Virus record (IMG/VR): IMGVR_UViG_3300025108_000409
Location: 1-22,887 of that record
Source: a virus
Reading direction: 5' to 3' (one strand)
DNA: 22,887 nt
The notes beneath the pieces were generated by a model. It saw only the letters and a list, made by a program, of their open reading frames with translations, did not search any database and was not told the DNA's origin. Shown piece by piece: positions 15,227 through 22,268 of the stretch. The translations under genes and the position numbers were made by a program. The stretch's first letter is position 1. Each line of letters begins with the position of its first letter.

Positions 15227-15609
15227 TATATGAATAAGTATTCATCTGACCAATCATAGTCTTCTGTAGTACGTTGGCTATAAGTTAAATCATAAGTTTT
15301 TTTATAAACATCTATTTCTAAATGTCCAAAACCACCTTCATTATTAACCCAATCTCCAACCGCATCAACTTTCTCATTAATTATTTGCCAAGCTATATCT
15401 TTAAATAATTCTACTGAGCCTTCATCTATTTTTGTTTCTATCATAGAACTGATGTCTTCACCCTTTCTTTGAAACAAGACGTCATCTACGTCACCACTAT
15501 CTCCAGAGCCTGAAAACTCTATATATATACTATCAACTCCTAGATCTTTTACTTTTGTTACTAGAAGAACCTGCGTCAGCTGTTTTTTTATTTTTTGATC
15601 TCTTTCCAT
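15226..15609 (-). CDS. Conserved small protein, DUF6878-like
   Basis: 127 aa. IYIEFSGSGDSGDVDDV (about residues 28-44) and WVNNEGGFGHLEIDVYKKTYDLTYSQR (about 86-112) fit a family I recall as DUF6878, whose members share an 'EFdGSGDSG' strand-turn and a 'WENNEGGfG' motif. Both are acidic/Gly-rich and could be a small binding fold. The first 26 codons overlap the end of the RusA-like gene in another frame (77 bases), yet the family motifs start well after that, so the ATG at 15609 is plausible. Its stop overlaps the next ATG. Function unknown. Confidence 0.65.
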   Translation of the reverse strand: MERDQKIKKQLTQVLLVTKVKDLGVDSIYIEFSGSGDSGDVDDVLFQRKGEDISSMIETKIDEGSVELFKDIAWQIINEKVDAVGDWVNNEGGFGHLEIDVYKKTYDLTYSQRTTEDYDWSDEYLFI

Positions 15610-15988
15610 CTTTAAAATTATTCTCTTTTAATATTTCTATATAAACACCAGGATTGTCTTTGTCATACACATAATCATAAAACATAGGATTTATGTTATC
15701 TGCATTGTCATCTTCAATCCATTCATGTTTGGTCATATCATCTTGTACAGTTTGTGCAGGATTGATATAATCAAACTTATGACGGGAACCCCTAATAAAT
15801 GTAAAACCAATTTTGACAGGAAGTTTATACTTCTTAAGTTCTTTTTGGAACTCAGGAGCATATTTCTGATAATACTCTTTTGTATTCTTACGGTAGTTTA
15901 CAACAGTTTTACTTGCTATAAAATACTTACCTGTCCATCTGCGCCCATTTTTTGAGCTTGGTACATTACCGGGTATAAACCACTTCAT
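15533..15988 (-). CDS. rusA: RusA-like Holliday junction resolvase
   Basis: 151 aa. The N-terminal FIPGNVPSSKNGRRW (residues 4-18) and the acidic block KFDYINPAQTVQDDM then WIEDDNADNINP (about 71-101) correspond to the RusA pattern 'G..PS.N' and 'D.DN..K...DaL......DD'. Acidic residues Asp73, Asp83, Asp84, Asp93 and Asp94 can form the metal site. RusA dimers cut four-way junctions, here presumably resolving replication and recombination intermediates before packaging. The C-terminal 25 residues are Lys/Ser-rich and disordered, and are encoded where the next gene overlaps. Two bases separate its upstream end from the primase stop. Confidence 0.8.
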   Translation of the reverse strand: MKWFIPGNVPSSKNGRRWTGKYFIASKTVVNYRKNTKEYYQKYAPEFQKELKKYKLPVKIGFTFIRGSRHKFDYINPAQTVQDDMTKHEWIEDDNADNINPMFYDYVYDKDNPGVYIEILKENNFKDGKRSKNKKTADAGSSSNKSKRSRS

Positions 15989-15989
15989 A

Positions 15990-16967
15990 TTATTTATTTA
16001 AGGTTAACCTCAATAGAGGCTTCAGTTCCTTATGTACAGTTTCAAAGCCGTGTTTTTGCATAGCATCTGATATATCTTTGCAAATAGATAATGCACATCC
16101 TTGAATATTATATGTTTTTGCATATGCTTCAATGGCTTTTTTACCTGCGTCATCATTGTCAAATAAAGTAATTACTTTTTTGTATTTTTTCTTTAAATTT
16201 TCAATGATGTAAGGTTTGATTAATGTATTCTCACTATTAGGAGCTATGACTTCTATATTGTAACCCATACCTTTTAGACACATTGCATCTTTTAAAGATG
16301 AACATATAACTAAATATGGATTATTGTATGTTAGCTGGTCATAACCTTGAACATGATTGTTAATATTATAAAACTTATGTTTATCACTTCTTGGTTGATA
16401 TAATTTAATTACATCACCATCAGCAGTAAAGTAACCATATGTCATGGGCTTCTTAAACTTAGCTTTATCTATTTTACCATCCTGATCTCTTAACATTGTG
16501 AAATACTCTATAGGTCTAACGTTATAAGTTTTCAGCATTGTAGCACCAATCCTAAATGAAAGCCAATACTTTGCATCATTATCAGTAAAATCTCTTGTCT
16601 GAATATGATCCATAGTCCACTTTGCACTTGGATTTAAAGTGATTAATTCTACTTCTCCGTTCTTGACATACTCATTGTAGTCTTGAATCATTTTACCAAC
16701 AGCTTGGTTATAGTTAAAATTAAACATCTTCATTATAAGATCTATTTTACCACCGGATACACCAGTAGAAAAATCTTTAAATTTATATTGCTTAATCTTT
16801 CTATCTACGTAGACAACAAAACTAGGTGTTCTCTCTGTTGGATTAAATATAGACTTAATCTTTACATCCTGGCCTGTAAGTTTTTCAGATATATTTAAAT
16901 AATACTGAAATACCCAATAGCTTGGTATGCTTTCTATACTTATAATAAGATTTTTAGTGCTGAACAT
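15990..16967 (-). CDS. DnaG-type primase-like TOPRIM protein with divergent motifs
   Basis: 325 aa. The N-terminal part (FNPTERTPSFVVYVD, then KFKDFSTGVSGGKIDLIM, residues 41-79) has the outline of a CHC2 zinc-binding domain, but the Cys/His ligands are absent. The TOPRIM domain follows: YLVICSSLKDAMCL (residues 218-231), then IAPNSEN, then VITLFDNDDAGKKA (265-278) with the D-x-D pair Asp270/Asp272. The TOPRIM Glu (normally xEGxxD) is replaced by Ser. It probably makes primers for the replicase, though an inactive or regulatory form cannot be excluded. It sits just beyond the terminator at 16972-16997, so transcription must pass that signal or begin nearby. Confidence 0.75.
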   Translation of the reverse strand: MFSTKNLIISIESIPSYWVFQYYLNISEKLTGQDVKIKSIFNPTERTPSFVVYVDRKIKQYKFKDFSTGVSGGKIDLIMKMFNFNYNQAVGKMIQDYNEYVKNGEVELITLNPSAKWTMDHIQTRDFTDNDAKYWLSFRIGATMLKTYNVRPIEYFTMLRDQDGKIDKAKFKKPMTYGYFTADGDVIKLYQPRSDKHKFYNINNHVQGYDQLTYNNPYLVICSSLKDAMCLKGMGYNIEVIAPNSENTLIKPYIIENLKKKYKKVITLFDNDDAGKKAIEAYAKTYNIQGCALSICKDISDAMQKHGFETVHKELKPLLRLTLNK

Positions 16968-16971
16968 ATAA

Positions 16972-16997
16972 TAAAAAGGGAGACCCGAAGGCCTCCC
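16972..16997 (-). terminator. Rho-independent terminator after the putative SSB gene
   Basis: On the minus strand GGGAGGCC, tetraloop TTCG and GGTCTCCC form an 8-bp stem with one G.U pair, followed by TTTTTATT. UUCG is an extra-stable loop. The element lies between the stop at 17007 and the primase ATG at 16967. Partial read-through may set primase levels below SSB. Confidence 0.88.
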
Positions 16998-17006
16998 ATA
17001 TATTTA

Positions 17007-17693
17007 TTAAAGGTCAAAATCATCACCACCGACAGTAGATGTTGATGGTTCAAATGTGTTATTTGAATTTCCAGTAGAAGCTGCTGTTCTATTTTTAACT
17101 GGGATGATATGCTCATCTCTGTTAAATGTAGTCAACTTACTGTTCTCAACATTTACATCTTCAAATGGTACTCCTGATTGATTACGTTTTGGTAAGAAGA
17201 ACTGGAGGTTAATATAACCTTCTTTGTTTTCCCACTCACGTCCTGCAATACAGAAGTTATAGTAAGTGTCACCACTTAGTATATTATTAGCTGATGTTAC
17301 AAACTCTTCAATAGTGTTTGCTTCAATAGCATCTAACTCACTACGTTTATTTTGCTGCTCTGCCATGAATATCAATGATTTCATGATTTCTGCATCTCTA
17401 CTAATTTCTCTACCGCTTGGTAAAGTTGCATCAGCAAAAGCATAACGTTGAAAAGATACTCTACCTACTTGACCTGCATAACGTGGGCCATTAGGATTAT
17501 TAACATCATGTAAAAAACCATCAAAGTCTCCTTTAATTGCTTCTGATTCTACATTAATCTGTAGATCATATGCATTACTATCATAAGGAGGTGTGTGTAA
17601 TTTAATTGAATTAATTTTTAGTAATTGATTACCTGCATCAATAACTGGTTTAGTTTTTCCGCTTCCGGCTGACATGTCTTTTGTACTTAACAT
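17007..17693 (-). CDS. Putative single-stranded DNA-binding protein
   Basis: 228 aa. A beta-rich body (LLKINSIKLHTPPYDSNAYD, then VGRVSFQRYAF, and YINLQFFLPKR near residues 160-170) is followed by a Ser/Thr/Asn-rich linker from about residue 195 and an acidic hydrophobic tip GGDDFDL. This layout, core plus flexible linker plus acidic tip, is the hallmark of SSB proteins, whose tips recruit repair factors. It sits next to the Sak4-like ATPase and ahead of primase, as in other phage replication modules. High expression is suggested by the strong terminator just after it. An alternative start is Met7 (17675). No standard SSB signature is visible, so the call is inference. Confidence 0.6.
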   Translation of the reverse strand: MLSTKDMSAGSGKTKPVIDAGNQLLKINSIKLHTPPYDSNAYDLQINVESEAIKGDFDGFLHDVNNPNGPRYAGQVGRVSFQRYAFADATLPSGREISRDAEIMKSLIFMAEQQNKRSELDAIEANTIEEFVTSANNILSGDTYYNFCIAGREWENKEGYINLQFFLPKRNQSGVPFEDVNVENSKLTTFNRDEHIIPVKNRTAASTGNSNNTFEPSTSTVGGDDFDL

Positions 17694-17724
17694 TTTTGTT
17701 GATTTTAAAATTTAACTTTGATTA

Positions 17725-18411
17725 TTATTCATTCTCGTATGCATTGATAGCATCTCTGACATATTGTAGATCATTAGGAATATATTCACTACTAAACATG
17801 TCCATTGGTGATTTACAGGTATTTTCTCCATTGTTTTGTGTTTCAAAACCATAGTGTAAGCTACCATCATCTTCTTTACGGACTTTACCAAACAATACAA
17901 TAGAAAATAAACCTTCTAAAGTAAGGGCATTGTCAATCATTTTCCCAACAGTTTTTGCTTTAATCTTACGATGTCCATTAATATCTGTTGATTCTTCTGA
18001 ATGTGTTAGGAAGAATGTATACAGATCTTCTCTCAAGTCTTTGGGAAGTTTTGCAACTTGAGCAAGGTTAGCAGCAATCTGAGTAAATTTATCATAGCCT
18101 TTTTCATTAGCTTTATCAAAATACTCAAAGCTTGACATGTATTGCCAATCATCAATAACTAAGTTTTTGATGTGTGGCATTTTATCACTCACATGCTGCA
18201 TTGCTTTATAAACTCCTGGGCCACTTGATACACTTATCATGTTACCTGCTGGATTTGATTTATCCAAAGGAGTATATTTACTTTTCCACCCTTTAAAAGG
18301 TAAGGGTTTATTAGCAATATTAATTATAACTGTTTCTTTAGGATTTAAATTCCTAATTGAGGTTGATTTACCTGAGCCTGACTCAGCAATTACTAAAACA
18401 CTTTGTGCCAT
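17725..18411 (-). CDS. Sak4-like RecA-fold ATPase
   Basis: 228 aa. Walker A is AESGSGKST at residues 9-17 and Walker B is NLVIDDWQYM (residues 83-92, Asp87/Asp88). TFFLTHSEE (near 129-137) resembles the following strand of the RecA core. Length and the short N-terminus fit Sak4-type phage proteins (AAA_24), which assist strand annealing or exchange together with SSB. The C-terminal FGFET-like and DMFSSEYIPNDL region closes the fold. It lies two bases downstream of the 180-aa gene and 32 bases upstream of the SSB candidate, supporting a recombination module with the PD-(D/E)XK nuclease. Confidence 0.75.
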   Translation of the reverse strand: MAQSVLVIAESGSGKSTSIRNLNPKETVIINIANKPLPFKGWKSKYTPLDKSNPAGNMISVSSGPGVYKAMQHVSDKMPHIKNLVIDDWQYMSSFEYFDKANEKGYDKFTQIAANLAQVAKLPKDLREDLYTFFLTHSEESTDINGHRKIKAKTVGKMIDNALTLEGLFSIVLFGKVRKEDDGSLHYGFETQNNGENTCKSPMDMFSSEYIPNDLQYVRDAINAYENE

Positions 18412-18412
18412 A

Positions 18413-18955
18413 CTATTTATTTAGTTTATTTTCAATTTTATTTAATATTTCCGCTATCTTATTTAGTGCTTGCACAATTCCTTCTGATTGAACGTTATCA
18501 TCCGGATTTGGTAGATCCGCTATTCTATCAGCAGAATCAAAAATAGTGTTTTTTACATTACTTTGCACTACGTCACTAACTATTTTTAGTTCAGAGACGG
18601 GTATCAAATGTCTTTGGAATCCACTATTACTTTCTACCAACTCATACTCTTCTTTCCAATGAGGATTGTATGGATGCAGATAAAGACTCCGTTTTGGATC
18701 TTCAGCTATATAATCTATACTTACAAATTCTGTATAAATATCTTTGTTTCTTTCTAATTCACTTGGAAAGAAACTAACATGTAATTCATCCTTGCCAGGT
18801 GGCCTGTATGCCATCTTAGGTATATATGATGCATTTATAACACCTTCTGTTTGAAAATAATCTTCATGTTGTTCTCTTAGTTCTTTTACTAACTTTTTTC
18901 TTTGTTCTGGAGTCATTTTAAATTTATTAACTGAATATTCTTTTGTTGTTATCAT
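18413..18955 (-). CDS. Hypothetical protein with C-terminal helix
   Basis: 180 aa. A charged N-terminal helix (TPEQRKKLVKELREQHEDYF) leads into a beta-rich middle that includes ELHVSFFPSELERNK and YLHPYNPHW, and ends with a helix EGIVQALNKIAEILNKIENKLNK with coiled-coil heptads that could oligomerise. No recognised family. The ATG overlaps the end of the helicase gene by four bases (ATGA), and its stop is two bases from the Sak4-like gene. Position suggests an accessory of replication or recombination; the sequence gives no further clue. Confidence 0.6.
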   Translation of the reverse strand: MITTKEYSVNKFKMTPEQRKKLVKELREQHEDYFQTEGVINASYIPKMAYRPPGKDELHVSFFPSELERNKDIYTEFVSIDYIAEDPKRSLYLHPYNPHWKEEYELVESNSGFQRHLIPVSELKIVSDVVQSNVKNTIFDSADRIADLPNPDDNVQSEGIVQALNKIAEILNKIENKLNK

Positions 18956-19908
18956 CTTCTTTCTTCTTGTGGAGGAGTTGCCATTTCTGCTATTTCCATT
19001 TTTTCAAACATAGCTTTAAAGAAACTCATCCTAGTGTCACCATTACGTGCTTTAAGAAAGTGTAATACTAAAGTTCTATCATCTTCAATCAAATACCTGT
19101 CAGGTCCATATAATCTTATCTTCTGCTTTGCTGGTCTGTTTATACCTATTAAGGTATCCGCATGTTGCAACATTGCATCTGATCCAAATATATCTGATTC
19201 AAGAATATAATTACCGTATTTACCTTGCTGTGCACGATCTGGATTATCAATATTTCTATTTAATTGAGATAAAGCAATAAACATACATGGATACTCACGT
19301 TTAGTTTGTGTAAAGAATTCACCTAACTCAAATAGCATATCTAAACTGCTATTTTGATATGGTGCTCTCTTTACTAACATAGTATGATCTAATGTTATTA
19401 TTGTTTTTTTCCCTTTATGCTTATTCATATACTGATCAATCTGCTCACGCATCTGATTTACAGTCATTGGTCTAGATACAATATCTACAGGATACTTTAC
19501 TCTTTCTTTTGCATATTGATGACATGCATTAAGAACATCTGTAGTTAATGTACTACCGGCACTACATAACTCTTTGTATGTTTTACCAGTTATAGAACTA
19601 AACTCACGGAGAGCAGAAGTTCTACCTACCATCTCAAACTGAAACTCTAATACTCTAAAATCATCATCTGGATTTAAAGTAAAAGACTCTCTTATAATTT
19701 GATCTTTAATAAGTGTTTTACCTGAACCAGGTCTACCACCTATTACCGTCAAAGTATTCCATTCTAAACCATCAGTAGTAGCATCATTAAACTTAGGCCA
19801 AGGTGTATAAATTGATTTTTCTTCACCATTGGCACGTTTGTACATATACTTTAGGGCATCATTAAAGGCAGCATACTGCCCAACCCATCCTTCTGTTGGT
19901 TTGCTCAT
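18952..19908 (-). CDS. DnaB-type replicative helicase, ATPase domain only
   Basis: 318 aa. Walker A is GGRPGSGKT (residues 57-65), followed by the RecA-like core with IITLDHTMLVK near the Walker B position (around residues 174-184) and the hallmark block FIALSQLNRNIDNP (about 218-231) of DnaB-type helicases. The domain closes with TLIGINRPAKQK. The N-terminal helicase domain of bacterial DnaB is absent, so it may load differently. It lies directly after a 51-aa gene and the winged-helix gene, and starts with an ATGA overlap. It should unwind DNA at the fork with the primase and polymerase of this window. Confidence 0.85.
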   Translation of the reverse strand: MSKPTEGWVGQYAAFNDALKYMYKRANGEEKSIYTPWPKFNDATTDGLEWNTLTVIGGRPGSGKTLIKDQIIRESFTLNPDDDFRVLEFQFEMVGRTSALREFSSITGKTYKELCSAGSTLTTDVLNACHQYAKERVKYPVDIVSRPMTVNQMREQIDQYMNKHKGKKTIITLDHTMLVKRAPYQNSSLDMLFELGEFFTQTKREYPCMFIALSQLNRNIDNPDRAQQGKYGNYILESDIFGSDAMLQHADTLIGINRPAKQKIRLYGPDRYLIEDDRTLVLHFLKARNGDTRMSFFKAMFEKMEIAEMATPPQEERR

Positions 19909-20060
19909 TTCTCTATTATGTGTATAATACTTTCTACATTATCAATACTTGCTTCACATGACTTGCTATCCGGAACCCATGTGCCATCTCTAAGCATTTG
20001 AAAATCTTCTAGTATTTGGTTTAATTTATATAGTACTTCATTAATTTCTTCTGGTGTCAT
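19905..20060 (-). CDS. 51-aa protein between the winged-helix and helicase genes
   Basis: An intact reading frame of 51 aa with ATGA overlaps at both ends: its ATG overlaps the TGA of the upstream winged-helix gene, and its own TGA overlaps the helicase ATG. It fills what would otherwise be a gap of about 150 bases in a densely packed block. The product is acidic and helical, starting TPEEINEVLYKLNQILEDF and ending SIDNVESIIHIIEK, with one Cys. No domain recognised. A helicase-loading or adaptor role is suggested by position only. Confidence 0.7.
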   Translation of the reverse strand: MTPEEINEVLYKLNQILEDFQMLRDGTWVPDSKSCEASIDNVESIIHIIEK

Positions 20061-20650
20061 ACAACTTTTTCTTTAAATTTGTGAATCTCTGTTTCTACAC
20101 CATCTACTATCATATCACAATAGTCAGCCAGTGCACTAGTTTTAACCTTATGTTTGTCTTGTTTAGCTATAAAATATTGGCTAGTAGACATATACATATA
20201 ATTATTACTCCTATATTCATTCACATACATCTTAGTTGCTTTAATAACAGCTTGCCAGTCATGATCATATGTTTCAAAGAACCATCTAAATGATTCTCCA
20301 AGAGCTTTAACGTTTTGTCTAGCTGGTTTACCGTGTGGTAATTTACCAGCAGGAAATATTGTTCTATATTGTTCAATCATTTGGCTATAGTCTTTACCCA
20401 TAAGTTGGATATTAGTCTTTTTTTTAGCCTTAACGAAATAGTTATCTAGTTTTATTATAAGCTTCTTGGCTTTTGGTGTAAGTTTATATATAGATTCCTC
20501 TTTTACAAGAAATCCTTGTTTAATTAGATTAGGTATCTCCTTATCAGAGCTCAACGAAGGAACTGATGTCTTTTCCTTCATGCTGTAAAGCATCAGCATC
20601 TGATTTGGTGTTATCTTCTCCAGTATTATTTTCTGAAAGAGTTCCCACAT
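20057..20650 (-). CDS. Winged-helix protein, possible replication initiator or helicase loader
   Basis: 197 aa. Residues 13-66 (ITPNQMLMLYSMKE, then a recognition-type segment, then KQGFLVKEESIYKLTPKAKKL) form a MarR-like winged helix-turn-helix. The C-terminal part (FRWFFETYDHDWQAVIKATK through the STSQYFIAKQDK segment) resembles the C-terminal region of phage replisome organisers. Start: the ATG at 20650 makes a 107-base overlap with the DnaA-like gene, but the winged helix begins almost at once, so a shorter start is unlikely. It precedes the 51-aa gene and helicase by ATGA overlaps, fitting a helicase-loading cassette. Confidence 0.65.
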   Translation of the reverse strand: MWELFQKIILEKITPNQMLMLYSMKEKTSVPSLSSDKEIPNLIKQGFLVKEESIYKLTPKAKKLIIKLDNYFVKAKKKTNIQLMGKDYSQMIEQYRTIFPAGKLPHGKPARQNVKALGESFRWFFETYDHDWQAVIKATKMYVNEYRSNNYMYMSTSQYFIAKQDKHKVKTSALADYCDMIVDGVETEIHKFKEKVV

Positions 20651-21065
20651 AAGTTATTATTTTTTGGTTTGCTGTTGATAAACATACTTCAAATTCATGA
20701 TATCCAACATATAAGTAATCTTCACAAACTTTTATAGAATGAATGGCAGTAGCATGATTTCTTTTAATAAATACAGCTGTTTCACTTTTTCTATATCCAT
20801 ACTTAGTTATTGCTAAATAGAAATAAATTTGTCTCATCATAGTAACCGGTCTTATCCGTGTTCTTACTGATAGACTGTCTATGTATTTATACTCAGGATA
20901 AATTTCATGCAATGTTTGAAGACAAAAGCCTTCAATGGCATTTAAACTCAATATAGTATTATCTTGTTGGAAAAATAAATGCACATCTATACCATACTTG
21001 TTAAAGAATCTTCTTTTGAATCTAGTAACATCCTTTAGTATGTTAACTGTTTGTTTATTAGTCAT
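20544..21065 (-). CDS. DnaA domain IV-like origin-binding protein
   Basis: 173 aa from the ATG at 21065. Residues 66-119 (RTRIRPVTMMRQIYFYLA, then KSETAVFIKRNHATAIHSIK and EDYL) match the DnaA C-terminal DNA-binding domain; KRNHATAIHSIK corresponds to the signature GRDHTTVLHAxxK that reads DnaA boxes. The AAA+ ATPase domain of DnaA is missing. I prefer this start to a TTG eight codons upstream because a promoter's -7 element occupies that TTG, leaving a leader of about 17 bases before the ATG. Likely binds the phage origin and with the winged-helix protein recruits the helicase. The C-terminal tail is acidic and overlaps the next gene. Confidence 0.7.
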   Translation of the reverse strand: MTNKQTVNILKDVTRFKRRFFNKYGIDVHLFFQQDNTILSLNAIEGFCLQTLHEIYPEYKYIDSLSVRTRIRPVTMMRQIYFYLAITKYGYRKSETAVFIKRNHATAIHSIKVCEDYLYVGYHEFEVCLSTANQKIITYVGTLSENNTGEDNTKSDADALQHEGKDISSFVEL

Positions 21066-21086
21066 TTGTATATTTTTCTGGGGTAT

Positions 21087-21117
21087 CAAAGTTAATAAAA
21101 TTTTACCAATTAATCAA
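21087..21117 (-). promoter_or_regulatory. Candidate Bacteroidota-type promoter for the initiator cassette
   Basis: On the minus strand TTG (21117-21115), a 20-base spacer and TAACTTTG (21094-21087), an exact match to TAnnTTTG. It overlaps the 3' end of the UDG gene and precedes the ATG at 21065 by about 21 bases. Transcription from here would exclude a TTG start at 21089. Confidence 0.6.
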
Positions 21118-21804
21118 GGTTTCTCCTCTCTGTTTTAACATCTGATTGATATTTAAGAAGAGGTTTTTATCATCCCAAACTCCACCTTTATAAGCTGCTG
21201 CTGCAGGGTGAACTACCTGTATGATATCATGATTTGGTAAAAGCTTCTGCCATTCTTGAGCCTTCTTACCTAACAAAACTACTATAAGTCTATTAGGATA
21301 AGAGTTCAATGAATTTAGAAGACCAGTGGTAAAGGTATGCCATAATGAATAATGGCTACCTATTTTATTTATTTCTACAGTCAATGCAGTATTTAACATT
21401 AAAACGCCTTGATTGGCCCATCTTGTTAAGTCAGGGTTTCTATCAAAGTTAGGATACTGTTTCTCTATAGAATTAAATATGTGTCTTAATGATGGTTGTT
21501 CCTTCATTGTATTACTACAACTAAATGATATACCATCAGCAACTCCAAGTTGCGGATAAGGGTCTTGTCCTATAAATACAACTTTTGTATTTTCATAAGA
21601 ACATTCTACAAAAGATTTAAACCAGTCTTTCATTGGTGGTGTAAACCTTTTACCTTCATCTACAAACTTGACTAGTTTACCAAGTGTATTATAAAAACTC
21701 TCAGAGTTTAAATAAGGAATGAGAATTTCTCCCCATCCAGTGTTTTGCACTTGATGTTTTAACGCATCTACCTTTTCAGGAAGATTAATTGTAACTTTAT
21801 TCAT
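21103..21804 (-). CDS. ung: Uracil-DNA glycosylase, family 1
   Basis: 233 aa. Motif I is FIGQDPYPQLGVADGISFS (residues 77-95) with the catalytic-water Asp81; the usual His after GQDPY is Pro. WANQGVLMLNTALTV (129-143) is the family 1 uracil-pocket strand. The leucine-loop motif reads HPAAAAYKGG (199-208) instead of HPSPLS, retaining catalytic His199. The enzyme removes uracil from DNA, so it may excise deaminated cytosine or host-derived uracil from phage DNA. It is preceded by a divergent plus-strand gene and hosts the initiator promoter in its 3' end. Overall length and order are normal for Ung. Confidence 0.9.
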   Translation of the reverse strand: MNKVTINLPEKVDALKHQVQNTGWGEILIPYLNSESFYNTLGKLVKFVDEGKRFTPPMKDWFKSFVECSYENTKVVFIGQDPYPQLGVADGISFSCSNTMKEQPSLRHIFNSIEKQYPNFDRNPDLTRWANQGVLMLNTALTVEINKIGSHYSLWHTFTTGLLNSLNSYPNRLIVVLLGKKAQEWQKLLPNHDIIQVVHPAAAAYKGGVWDDKNLFLNINQMLKQRGETLINW

Positions 21805-21819
21805 AATTTATTATATTTG
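21789..21819 (+). promoter_or_regulatory. Candidate Bacteroidota-type promoter of the lone plus-strand gene
   Basis: TTG (21789-21791), a 20-base spacer (21792-21811) and TATATTTG (21812-21819), an exact match to the TAnnTTTG -7 box. It lies 21 bases before the ATG at 21840, overlapping the start of the divergent UDG gene. Confidence 0.65.
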
Positions 21820-21839
21820 CTTTTATAAAATGAAATGTT

Positions 21840-22268
21840 ATGAGTTATAAAAATGGAATAGTATACGATCTCACAAAGAATATTAAAGACTTAGAAATAA
21901 ACACAGGGTTTATAATGGGTCTTAATGATATTCTCTTATATTGGATGACTAATATACTTCCTGATGTAGCAAAATTACCTGCTACCTTAGAAAAATTTAA
22001 AACAATTATTACATCCGAAGATCCTAGTAAAGAACACATTACACTTTCTGTTGAAGAAAAGATGTTATATACTCTCTATGCATTGCAAATGCTTCTTAAG
22101 CAAAAAGCTAAAGAACAAAATCTTGAGCTTGAATCTAAAACAGAAGTAACAGAAGAAAACTTAAAAGAATATTTAGCATCATTTGTAGATAAAACTATAG
22201 ATGGAAATAAAGATCCAAAAAGTGCTCTTTCTGATATAATGACTGTGATTAATAATAAATCATCTTAG
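21840..22268 (+). CDS. Hypothetical protein, lone plus-strand gene in the replication region
   Basis: 142 aa, helical, acidic. It opens with MSYKNGIVYDLTKNIKDLEI, followed by an amphipathic helix GLNDILLYWMTNILPDVAKL and a long helical region with a Lys/Glu-rich centre (LKQKAKEQNLELESK). No recognised family. It is the only plus-strand gene between 1.46 kb and the right edge, with its own promoter directly upstream, and overlaps the converging gene at 22260 by nine bases. A regulator or early anti-host protein is possible from this isolation, not from sequence. Confidence 0.65.
   Translation: MSYKNGIVYDLTKNIKDLEINTGFIMGLNDILLYWMTNILPDVAKLPATLEKFKTIITSEDPSKEHITLSVEEKMLYTLYALQMLLKQKAKEQNLELESKTEVTEENLKEYLASFVDKTIDGNKDPKSALSDIMTVINNKSS

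Noticed and set aside
17712-17900. 62-aa minus-strand frame inside the Sak4-like gene
   Set aside because: Almost fully overlapped by the ATPase gene, with no leader or motif support.
21066-21089. Upstream TTG start (21089) for the DnaA-like gene
   Set aside because: The TTG lies in the -7 element of the candidate promoter, and an ATG at 21065 follows with a suitable leader.
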